A DNA stretch of 64,000 nt from Rhizophlyctis rosea (Eukaryota > Chytridiomycota > Chytridiomycetes > Rhizophlyctidales > Rhizophlyctidaceae), in the NCBI GenBank assembly GCA_027596075.1, contig JADGJC010000235.1, forward strand, positions 1 through 64,000, read 5' to 3'. Positions 1 to 9,123 of the stretch are shown here, piece after piece; the first letter of the stretch is position 1, and each line of letters begins with the position of its first letter. Under the pieces are notes generated by a model that saw only the letters and a list, made by a program, of their open reading frames with translations, did not search any database and was not told where the DNA came from. The translations under genes and the position numbers were made by a program.

Positions 1-396
1 ACATAACACGTACACGCAGGCACATGCACATATGTACCACCCAAGGTGGCACAGGTGCGACAGAAAAACACGTAAGCGATCGACGTGATTACATAAGGGT
101 CACGTGATCCTTACTATGCTAATAAATCAGTCACATGTTTATCTATCTAACCAATCACGTGACACGTCCGAACTACCAGACGCGTCCTACTAGTCCGCAT
201 CCTTGCACTTGAAGTGGAAGGGTTTAAGAAGAAGATGCGGGCTATCGACGACCCATACAAGAAGAAACAGCCTAAAAAGAATCGTGTGGTGGTAAATGAG
301 GTCGATGACGATGACTAATCAATCATTTCTGTTGTTGACAACTTCGGAGATTTGGACGATTTGTGCTGAATCTTTCCTTTCCCAAATGCCCCCAAA

Positions 397-648
397 ATGG
401 ACGAAGTGCGTGACAGCTTGAGAGACCACATAGCAGCCACTCGTTGGTTCATAAACATATGCCAATGGGGACTCCAACATCCTGGAACAACACTGAACAA
501 CTTTGAAGCTTACCGAAACGCCCCGCCTCAATACCAACGGCTCCTGCGCCGGAAAACCCGTGCCATGACACTCGACAGCCTAACCACCGCTCACCGGAAC
601 CTTTCAAGACTCGAAGCGGCTCTCTCCATTGTTGAGGAGATGGAATAG
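397..648 (+). CDS. Small hypothetical ORF inside the inverted-repeat element
   Basis: An ATG-started frame of 83 residues begins MDEVRDSLRDHIAATRW. It is rich in Arg, Leu and Glu and could form helices. I recognise no family. It follows about 75 bases after the acidic frame that ends near 318, so the two may be parts of one decayed element gene. It could also be a chance frame. Confidence 0.25.
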   Translation: MDEVRDSLRDHIAATRWFINICQWGLQHPGTTLNNFEAYRNAPPQYQRLLRRKTRAMTLDSLTTAHRNLSRLEAALSIVEEME

Positions 649-1595
649 CTGCGTAATGTAAGCGTTTCACACACTCGTGGAACCGTTCCTTCCCCCTGGT
701 TGACCTTTTTTTCCACCCCACTCGACGTTTGATGTAGGTAGTGTGTGAAAATGGTGCGGAGAGGCCCAATGTATGTAGGGATGATGTAGGGAGGTAGCAC
801 AAACAGCACTGATTTTGCCAAAAAGTCTGGCAAATGAGGGTGACCTATTTACAATTCTTGCTTGTGTGTTTGATTTTAAAATGACACCCTATAATATCAA
901 ACTTTTATGGAATAGAGTTCTACCTTTCTACTGATCCCATACATGGAGTGAGAGAGAAGAGTGAAATGTTTCATCAATGTAGAGACGGTTATGGCGTCAG
1001 TGAAAGCTAGCACAAACGACCCTACTTTTGGTCCCTTTTCGTCGAATTTCAAGAATGGCAAAATCGAAAAATGAAAAAGTGAAAAAGGTGCCTGTCATTT
1101 CTATCGTGTGTCGCTCCGTAAATGTGAAGGCGCGAGATGTTCAAATCGTAATTGTGAAAAAATCTTCAGAGGCAATTTATGATGAATAGCGAATGAGGGA
1201 AAAAGGGTCGAAAAAGCGGGAAAAAGGACGGAAAAAGGGTGAAAAAGACTGAAAAATGGATGGAAAAGCGGTGAAGAGGACTGCAAAATGGAAGAAAAAG
1301 CGTGAACGTGTAAATTAAGGACGGAAAGGATCGTTGAAGACCGGCTACCAATGGTCCGAACACCAATTTTATCGATAAAATCAAGGAACAAACAACGAGT
1401 CACAATGAGTCATACGGCCCGACTTGGCGCAAATTTGGACTTGGCGAAAATTTTGAGTTGATAAAAAGTTGCTTAACAAATGGCTTATGAAATCAATGAT
1501 TCGTCCGAAATACCAGACTACATATATCCAGGATAAGCTGTTATATCCAGAATTGGCCCAACAGATATATCCACAATATAGCCAACAAAAATATC

Positions 1596-1646
1596 CTGGA
1601 TTAGTCCACATAACTATATGTCATATAGTCATGTGGACTAATCCAG
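1596..1646. repeat. 51-bp near-perfect palindrome
   Basis: The arm CTGGATTAGTCCACAT plus ACTATATG is mirrored immediately by its complement with one mismatch, so the sequence could extrude a hairpin of about 25 bp with almost no loop. Just upstream, 1525-1595 contains several loose copies of 'atatcca' spaced by 20-25 bases. This resembles the core of a foldback element or MITE nested in the larger inverted repeat. Confidence 0.7.
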
Positions 1647-2110
1647 CATGAGCCTCAATTGATTTCTTTGCGTGTATCGCATGATGTGCATGCATCCACT
1701 GTTTGACTCGATCTCACATGAGGAGAATCGGTGGGGAGAATGCAGGGGTGTGGACTTGTAGGATGCGTTCAGTAGTTCGGACGTGTCACTTGATTGGTTC
1801 GATAGATGAACATGTGACTGATTTATTAGCTTAGTCAGGATCACGTGACCCTTATGTAATCACGTCAATCGCTCATGTGCTTTTCTGTTGCACCTATGCC
1901 ACCTTGAGTCACATATGTGCTCGTGCGTGTGCGTGTATGTATACTATGTTCAGTTTTCTTTTTATCTGAATATACATCCAAACAGTTAACCATCGCGTTC
2001 ATTTGAGTGTGTATCGCTTCATTACCAAGCAGGTCTATTGACCAGCCGTAGGGATGATGTTGTGGATGGTCAGGACCCCGCATTGGAGTTCAATACTGCG
2101 AATATGCGGG

Positions 2111-2908
2111 TCACACCGAAGGATCTTCAAAAGCTTGCTGCGTTTTCGGAGGTGCTGCTACTGTGGACGGGTCTCGGCCAACGGCGTTGAGGCCTTCACC
2201 CATGGTTTTGTTGAACATCTGTAACTTCATGACTTTGAGACGATCCAGGGTGCTACCCTGCTGCTCGATGGCTACAATATGTTTGAGGATGATAGAACGG
2301 TCGTTCCGCTGGAGCTTTGCCAGGCTGTCAAGGTGATGGAAATTATCTGAGCGGAATTCAGCCTGTTTTTTCTGAAAATCATTCCACCACCCGGAGGAGC
2401 CCGCCCCACTTTGAAGATTGTCGTTGTTGTCTTCGTGCTCGCTGGATGGTTGCGCTTTGACTTCAGGTTCCCTCGTATCATCCTCAGGAACAGTGAAACT
2501 ACTTGTTTGTTGTTGTTCTGAGTTGGTAGGAGGTTGGGGGTCCATGGCCGACGCCGCCGCGGCAGGGCGACCGTCGTTACGGCGAGTATCCGGGGTAGAT
2601 GAACCCTGTTGGGTGTCGTCCTTTGTCACTGGAGGTTTATTTTGATGCCAAGCTCCTGTACCTGTGATAGGAGGCTCAGGGTTGTTTTCAGTGGTGTCGC
2701 CGGCCAGCGGCGACGCTTCCTTGGTGGTGACTGGCGTCCCGAGCACTCTCTTTTTCCATCCCTCCTTGATTTCTTTGAACATCTCCGCACTGAACGTTCC
2801 CGGTGACGGGTAGAGTCGCCAAGTGTCGGCTGACTCTCCAGTAGTCTCTGCAGATAACTCCCTGGGTGTGGTCGGAGGACTAGAGGGACGTCTGTCGTTG
2901 CCGGCCAT
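2111..2908 (-). CDS. Hypothetical protein, disordered with helical C-terminus
   Basis: A single frame of 265 residues starts at an ATG. About the first 170 residues are rich in Pro, Ser, Thr, Glu and Gln and look disordered. The last 95 (from about WWNDFQKKQAEF) look helical and coiled-coil-like, with heptad-like spacing around LAKLQRNDRSIILKHI. I recognise no domain. It sits among transposon fragments, so a Gag-like or accessory element protein is possible, but there is no zinc knuckle. It ends directly beside the inverted-repeat element. Confidence 0.4.
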   Translation of the reverse strand: MAGNDRRPSSPPTTPRELSAETTGESADTWRLYPSPGTFSAEMFKEIKEGWKKRVLGTPVTTKEASPLAGDTTENNPEPPITGTGAWHQNKPPVTKDDTQQGSSTPDTRRNDGRPAAAASAMDPQPPTNSEQQQTSSFTVPEDDTREPEVKAQPSSEHEDNNDNLQSGAGSSGWWNDFQKKQAEFRSDNFHHLDSLAKLQRNDRSIILKHIVAIEQQGSTLDRLKVMKLQMFNKTMGEGLNAVGRDPSTVAAPPKTQQAFEDPSV

Positions 2909-3525
2909 ATTGGATACTTAAGCGGTTGCAAGGAAAACGATAGTTTGAAATAGGCTGAACCAGGGCTCATAACCTGTTGATAGCGCAGGTCTGTTAAGGG
3001 ATTCACTAGCTCAACCAACTCAATAGGACTCCTAATAGCCATACGGTACTATGAGTATATGTTGCAACGACGCGTTTCATTTGCCTGGATGAAGATAGTT
3101 TAGCCGGAGCTGCCCCACTGGCTAGCAATGTATTTCCTGACCCTGGTCAAATATCGCCGCATGATTGTATTTAATTTACTGCGTCCAATGCACAGCATTG
3201 GACTTGGGATAGAGACGTTTGGACTTTGTACTATAACCCGATCGCTAACGAGACTCCCACTTGTCTCGTCATCCGAATGAATATATAGAAGTCCACCTCT
3301 AGCCTCTGGCTCTTTGGTTAGTTCTCACTTAGTTTCAAACCGTTTCTGACTTAGTGTTCGGCCTTCGCTCACGCAACATAGGCCGTTCCATATGTGTAAA
3401 CAATTGTATTGTAAACTGTATCTAGATCCGCTCAAAGCCTGATCATGAGGAAGAAAATCCTGATGGTTGCGTGGCTTGGGCGATCGCTGATCTGATATCT
3501 GATCTATCCCAGCTCTCCTAGCTAT
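2909..3525. other. Gene-free stretch with promoter-like sequence
   Basis: No convincing coding region. A TATA-like 'gaatatatag' lies near 3284-3290 and is followed by a T-rich, C-rich run toward the Gypsy fragment. It resembles an LTR or promoter segment. I found no second copy near 6.1-6.3 kb that would prove an LTR pair. Confidence 0.35.
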
Positions 3526-4479
3526 ATGCCGCAGTACTCTTTGTCACTACTGACATATACTCTCGCCCGCATGATCATTGATACGATGGAGAGAGAGGGA
3601 CGGAGTGTGGAACAATGCGCAGAACAGTGGCACGACATTTGGAGGGAGGAGGTCTATGCGTACAACGTTCACGTGTCTCGAGTGACTGTGTTGAGTCCTT
3701 ATCAAATGGTCTTTGGTCAAGAGACATTGTTACCCGTAGATGAAATCACCTCGGACATCGCGAAGAAGTTGAGGGAACGCCGAGTGGAAAATATGCCGAT
3801 TCTGAGCTATTTGCGGGAGTATGCGGCTGAGAACAGAAGGAAGCAACACGAATCCGCGGCAAGGAGGGAAGAAGAACGAGGAGTTTCTGAGCCGAGAAAG
3901 TATCAACCTGGCAATAACGTATGGATCTACGATGCGCGAGCAGCCCATACGTTCCCATTGCATCACAACATACTTCTGCGCTGGGAGGGACCAGTAGTTA
4001 CTAGGGATATGATACGGAAGGGGGCATACACTGTGGAAGATCTGGATGGCAGGTTGGTATTTGAGGGGAGGACACATAATCATGTGTGGTTGAAGCCTTA
4101 CCGGGAGGGAGTCAAGTGGAATGACATCGGACTGGGGCCAGGGCTACCAAGGAGAAAGGATGACGAGGAAGATGATAAGGACGCAAAACCTGTTGAGGAG
4201 GAGTTAGAGGAGATGGGAGCTAGCTTTGTGCAGATGTTGGAGAATGGGAACAGAATGGAGGAGGAGTCGGGTCAAGAGATGGGAGGGAGTCTGGTTGATA
4301 AAGAGGAGGGAAAAGGGAAGGGAGGTGATATGAGGTTAAGAGGTGGGTCTGGGCATACTGAGATCAGTAGTGTAGCTTTTGGAGATGGGGTAGCTTTAGA
4401 GGTAGAGGTGTCGGGCGTCAAGGCGAGAAAGAGAGGAGACAGGGTGGTGATGCGAGGAGGAAGGTTAAGAGGTGGGTAA
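3526..4479 (+). pseudogene. Ty3/Gypsy-type Pol C-terminal fragment (end of integrase)
   Basis: The frame (317 residues) begins inside an integrase. The segment with AYNVHVSRVTVLSPYQMVFG matches the end of the catalytic core, where family members read roughly YN, then (T)GxSPFxxxxG. It is followed by a GPY/F-like C-terminal domain: LRWEGPVVTRDMI, then GAYTVEDLDG, then VWLKPYRE. These domains bind DNA or chromatin during integration. Protease, reverse transcriptase, RNase H and most of the integrase core are absent, and stops lie just upstream in frame, so the copy is 5'-truncated. From about residue 210 the protein turns into a Glu/Gly-rich tail. The first ATG is only the first Met of the remaining frame. 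Confidence 0.75.
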
Positions 4480-4484
4480 GGGCG

Positions 4485-5807
4485 ATGTGTGATAAAGAGG
4501 AGGAAAAAAAAGGTGTGGACTGGGTGGGAGGTAAAGAGACGGGAATTGGGCTTAAGGTATATAGTGTTGAGGAAGATGAGGAGGAAGTGAATCATAGCGA
4601 GTTGAGCGATGTGGAGCTCACTTTGGCGATTGATGCGTTGATTTTGCGGAGGGAAAGGGAATGGAGACGAGAATGGAGAGACGAGAGCGGAGACTTTGGC
4701 TGGGAAAGGATGGAATTGGGTGGAATGCATGGTTCGAGCGAGAATGGGACGGGCGTCGCGCAATCATGTAATCAGGAAGAATCGGGGAATCATGGGACGT
4801 GGAGTTCAGGAAAGTTGAAGGGGGTGCCGGAAAATGAAGCTAGAGGATCCGAAGGTTACGTGATCAAAGCAAGGGTCGGAGATTCAGGAGATGCAGGAAC
4901 GACAGGTGATGGGAATCAAGGGACGGAACGGGATGGGAGACTTGACGGATTGGGCTCGAAGTCTGTGGCTCTTGCATCTGGAGTACCCATAGTTCCCTCC
5001 CACAAATAACTTGAAACTTTGGGCTTCGGAGTAGGAGACACCAGCAGAGACGGCGGAAATGGAGATCATATCGACGGAAGACGGCCGGGACACTTTGAGG
5101 TACCATCACAAACAGAACCTTTGTTTGATACCAAATTACGACGTAAGTCCAGGAACCGTGATAACAGACACACTTTGAGTTCAGAATTGAAGGGAAGTTT
5201 GGGACATGCGGAGGGCTACACGGGGTTGGGAGAAAAGGATACTCATGCAGGGCATCATGCGGATTCAAGGGAATCGGGTTGGCGAACTTTGAGTATTACG
5301 GTGGACAGGACATACGAAGGGGAACCTACGGCGTCAATGGAGGATCATACGGAGTTGGAATTGAGCGGGAATATTTTGAGAATCGGGAAATTGGTTGGAT
5401 TGGGATTGAGGAGTCTGGTGGAACGGGAAGGGAAGGAAAAAAACGGTTTGGTTGAGAGGGTCGGACCTGGGACGCAAGGAGGTTTGAATTTGGGGCGTGG
5501 GGACTTAGCGAATTTGGAGGTAGCCGGGAGGGCGAAAATGGAAGAAGGGCGCGTGGGGGGTTTGAACACCGGGTTGGGTGGGAATCATATGGGCAGTGCT
5601 TTGGGACTTAGGGAAATTTTGGGCGAGGAGCAGGTGATGAGGAGACAGCCGCAAGACTCGATTAGAGTTGATAACCTATGGAACTCACACCAACGGCGCG
5701 CTGAGCCTTTGCTCTCAGAAAGGTTCAATACATTGTTGAAGCAGGCGACAGATTTTTCGAGAACGACCTTCGTAATCCGCAAAGATTTCTGGGGGACGCA
5801 GTACTGA
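4485..5807 (+). pseudogene. Gly/Glu-rich frames downstream of the Gypsy fragment
   Basis: Two same-strand open stretches (4485-5009 and 5019-5807) follow within a few bases of the Gypsy frame and of each other, in different frames. They continue its bias: Gly, Glu and Arg rich, with repeats such as GGLN and RREREWR. They read best as a long low-complexity tail of the same polyprotein, broken by frameshifts. The last 45 residues (from about DNLWNSHQRR) are less biased and look like a folded end. No known domain is visible. Confidence 0.4.
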
Positions 5808-6339
5808 GACGTCAGGTTGGCAGGAATATGGAGTCTTTCGGGAAGGGTGCAAGCAGGGCACGGCGTGTAGGGGCTCGTAGGGATTGGGGGACTTGTTAGT
5901 TTGGAGGCTTTTTGTGTGCGGCTTTCGGTACGGGATGCCTAGATGTGGGATGTCGGTTGCCGCCCATACTTTTTGGGGCTTCAACTTCGCTGATATTTGG
6001 TCCAGGTTGCCAGCTGTGGGCTTACGGGGTGGTGGACTCTGCGGAGGCACTGGGGAAGCTGTGGGCGCACAGGCGACACCCAAGCATATTCTTTAGTTAT
6101 CATATGACGTCTAGCTTATGTATTGATTAGGAAAATAATGATTTTTAGTCGTAGGGCTTCAGAAGCATCGCCACATGTGGTGCAGTGCCCTATTTGATTT
6201 ATTTTGCCTTTTTTAGTTTAATCGCATGAGTGGGCGTGACTCAGTGGTGGCTGTGCACGAATTGTATATACTTTGGGCTTCGGCCTTGGTTCTAATAAAC
6301 TGTGTCATATCCGTGTTGTAAATGTTATTCAGTATTAGT
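5808..6339. other. Gene-free junction between Gypsy and Crypton remnants
   Basis: No coding region is supported. A TATA-like 'ttgtatatac' near 6263 precedes 'aataaa' at about 6294, which could be a retroelement or 3'-end polyadenylation signal. The Crypton frame stops at 6340, so this interval probably contains the breakpoint that removed its C-terminal half. Confidence 0.4.
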
Positions 6340-7186
6340 TCACGTTAGCGACGTAGCTCCGATGGAGCAGAATTTCACATTGTCATGCCGCATGACTGCT
6401 TTGTATTCATATCTCCCCGTAGTATTCGTCCTGCCCTGGTCCAACGTGGTGCCCATGATGAAGGTGCAATGGGGCTCTTCTTGCCTGGTGTCTGCTGTTT
6501 GCATCCACATAAAGGAGAACTCCAATCCACGAAAGTCTTCCTGTGTGTGACACGTTTGAGGGTGATTCCATCAGATGAGATGAACAAGGTGACTGAAAAA
6601 GGGACCAAACATGTCACATGTTCCTACCTCCCCAGCTATGGTATTGTGACACCATAAGAATCCAGCGCGGTCCCGTAATGCTGTGCCGGCATTTCCCCTT
6701 CTGTTGAAGAAGTAGCTGCTCAACTCCGCGCGTTGTTTATTGTCATAGACATCCAATACAGTGTTGATTTCGCATTTGTGGTATTCTTCTCTCCTCGTTT
6801 TTTGTGTCTGGAGTTCCATGCCTCTTTTGATGAGGCGCCATAGATCCGTTCGCGGCGGAGGGTTCCTATGTTTGTGTACTCAGTACAACAGATAGAGCAT
6901 GCTCCAGGTTCCATAAGCGAACGAACGACTCCTTACTTGTTTGGCTTGTGAAAATCATCCTTCTGTTCATTATACAGGTGAATGAATGCGGCGAACATCG
7001 TGTCCAATGTTGGCACTTTGTATTGCGATCCTGTCCTTGGGTCTCCCAGTAGGAACACATCATTGTAAAAGGCTTCCGCCTTCTTGTCGCTCATCAATTC
7101 CCCATCAACTATCCAGGGGTTGGCCTTCACCCAATTTTTGAACCTCATGATCCCTGTCCTGTAAGAATCCTGCGTGGACTTGGCCT
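6340..7186 (-). pseudogene. Crypton-type tyrosine recombinase, N-terminal half (broken)
   Basis: Three minus-strand exons join in frame: about 7186-6937, 6865-6628 and 6540-6340, with GT-AG borders. The first gives a core-binding (SAM-like) domain: DSYRTGIMRFKNWV, FYNDVFL, FAAFIHLYNEQ. The second ends with RDRAGFLWCHNTIAGE, which corresponds to the RDRxxFLLGHxxLxRGE signature of Crypton and CBF3/GCR1-like recombinases and carries the first catalytic Arg. The third gives CTFIMGTTLDQGRTNTTGRY, then VMRHDNVKFCSIGA, matching the GKTNxxGRxE and RH..P..CPVGA block. Translation then stops where family members read LAFYLF. The downstream HxxR and Tyr catalytic segments are missing, so it cannot be an active recombinase. 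Confidence 0.75.
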
Positions 7187-7494
7187 TTTAAGCATGGCCC
7201 TCCGTCCTTGTTTTGTGAGCAATCTCCGACAACCTCCATGCCTGCTACCGCAGCGGGTTCGATTACATTACGTTGAGTTCCACCGCCGGGGTCGATTCAG
7301 CAATGATGTCATCCACTGATTCACCGTGCCTCTCTGTATTGGTATCAGTTTGAGGGCCTTGGGGTGCGCTAACGCTGACTGCGACATGTTTGGTTTTGTT
7401 TCTCAATAGGATATGTAGGATTGTGATTCAACTAAGCATTCAAACGTGTCACATACCCCCTGACTCCTCTAATTGAAGTCTTTGTCTGAAACTG
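7187..7494. other. Stretch between the Crypton exons and an upstream ORF
   Basis: On the minus strand a 39-codon frame beginning MSQSALAHPK (ATG near 7388) ends at a stop. A second frame across the same bases is acidic (ESVDDIIAES). Either could be a decayed 5' exon of the Crypton gene, but I could not connect one cleanly. Confidence 0.3.
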
Positions 7495-8205
7495 CTAACT
7501 GTGACACCTTTGAATTGCCTTTTCATCAATACAAGGGGAGACGCAATGGAAACGGCCACTCGGAACGAGTGTCACATACCATGGGTAGCCAATGGGAATG
7601 GCAAGTGTGTGGCTGAGGTGGAGTCGGCGGGTGTCGCACTCTGCTTGGCAGTTTTCTTTCTTTTGGGAGTTTTCTTTGCTTTGGACGATGCTAAAAGATT
7701 GTCTAATCAGACGTGTGGTTCCGAACCCTATGAGAATTGGAAATAGGACAATACCCGTGCTGGCTGTTGTAGCAGGATACTCGTTAATGTGAATGATGCG
7801 CGGTGGGCCCTCTCCATAGTGATACTCGTCTGCGCCTCTGCTCCGTTTTGTGGTATTATCACCATCAGTACCGCCCTTACGCTTGCGTTGGGGTTGGTTG
7901 CGGGCGGGAGGGGCAAAGGAAGCTAGAGTGTGTGGAGTGGGAGTGTGCGGAGTAGGAGTGTGCGGAGTTGGGGTGACGTCCTGTGGAGAAGTCCGACTAC
8001 ACGGTCCTGGTTGTGCATGGACTCGAAGGCAGTCTCCAAAATGGTTGACAAGGAATGGTGGGATTGAGTTCATGGTGTTGGTATCAGCTCGACTGAGGGC
8101 CTCCCGGAGTGTACAGCTACTGCCGGGGAGTGCAGGAGGCAGACGTAATGGTGTTTGTAGGGCAACCGAGGTGGCATGGAACTGGGCGGCCCATGGCTGT
8201 GACAT
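7495..8205 (-). CDS. Hypothetical protein upstream of the Crypton remnant
   Basis: From the first ATG (8205) the frame gives 236 residues. It contains a perfect TPTPHTPTPHT repeat and a basic, nuclear-localisation-like patch RKRKGGTDGDNTTKRSR. No domain is recognised. It lies on the same strand just upstream of the Crypton exons, so it may be the disordered, nuclear-targeted N-terminal part of that gene. Its last third may run into an intron, because the composition changes after about residue 155. It could also be an unrelated small gene. Confidence 0.35.
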   Translation of the reverse strand: MSQPWAAQFHATSVALQTPLRLPPALPGSSCTLREALSRADTNTMNSIPPFLVNHFGDCLRVHAQPGPCSRTSPQDVTPTPHTPTPHTPTPHTLASFAPPARNQPQRKRKGGTDGDNTTKRSRGADEYHYGEGPPRIIHINEYPATTASTGIVLFPILIGFGTTRLIRQSFSIVQSKENSQKKENCQAECDTRRLHLSHTLAIPIGYPWYVTLVPSGRFHCVSPCIDEKAIQRCHS

Positions 8206-9123
8206 GTTTGCGGGCAGTTTTGCTAGTAACCTTTTGAGTGAGATGTTGAAAAGACCATCAAACCTGTCACAGCAGAAGTGTGACACGTGTGAACAGTATT
8301 CTTGTTAAGAAGGGCGAGTGCAGGCAGGCAAAAAGAGCATGAAAAGTGTCACGTCCGACGCTTCCGACTCGGTGAGGCAAGAGACCGTTCTGGGCGGCGC
8401 GGCCTGCTGTGGGCCCAGCGGTCATGTGATGTGGGCCACTTTGGCACCGGGCGGTTGGACGTCCGTAAGGAAATTCCGTCCGTGACTGCGTAGGAAAAAG
8501 GGGGGCTCTGATCCGGGGGCACGATGGTGGCGAGGTGACGTGCCACACCTAGGGCCCCATGACTCATCGGGCCACGTGCCAGTCAGTCATGGTGATTGTG
8601 AATTCATGATTGCCACCCCCCCTAAGTTCCGCTTGTGGCTCGCATTAGGTTCGTTCGCCGAATCTAGATATGGGCGTTTTGGGATGAAGGAGCGAATGTG
8701 CTCATTGCGAACAAAATTTAAAGCTCCGGTAAAGATCTGATCGGGCTATGTCACTAATGTGAGCCGTCATAGAGAGCTCTGGCTTTTGGCTCTTGAAATC
8801 GTGCACAGTGTGCACGTCTCTCGGACAGGATGGCGAAGGGCATTGCAATCATTCTACATCACTCATTTCCGTTTCATTTCACCGCTGAATGTTGGGCGAG
8901 AGAGTTCCAATCGGAAATTGACCTCAAAATGCTTGATTCATGGGCTTTCATGACCTTCATGAAACTCCTTCCTCTGCTCAAACCTAATAGTACTACGGGC
9001 ACCAGTGCCCATGTTTCGCCCGCGATAGGAACAGCTGTCACCAACCCAGTGTTAGCTATTACCATGTGGGGTGGGACAGTTGCATTTCAAAGTCAATTGC
9101 ATATGATTATTCAAGATGGCATA
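8206..9123. other. Gene-free stretch
   Basis: Short frames on both strands look like chance. GC-rich around 8370-8560. No RNA gene, tandem repeat or transposon signature stands out. Confidence 0.4.

Larger units (their letters stand above)
1..1940. mobile_element. Long-inverted-repeat element (non-autonomous DNA transposon or inverted repeat pair)
   Basis: Bases 1-196 reappear as their reverse complement at 1752-1940, with scattered mismatches and small indels. Both arms carry CACGTGA-type hexamers and an 'ataaatcagtcacatg' block. The interior (197-1751) has no recognisable transposase. It holds a short Lys/Asp-rich reading frame ending in four Asp codons (about 200-318), an 83-codon ORF, A-rich sequence, and a 51-bp palindrome. 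The left end may continue beyond the window. A degenerate DNA transposon with long terminal inverted repeats is most likely; two LTR fragments in opposite orientation are the alternative. Confidence 0.6.

Noticed and set aside
3180..6320. Possible LTR pair around the Gypsy fragment
   Set aside because: The TATA-like segments at about 3285 and 6263 are not copies of each other, and no terminal TG...CA repeat pair was found by eye.
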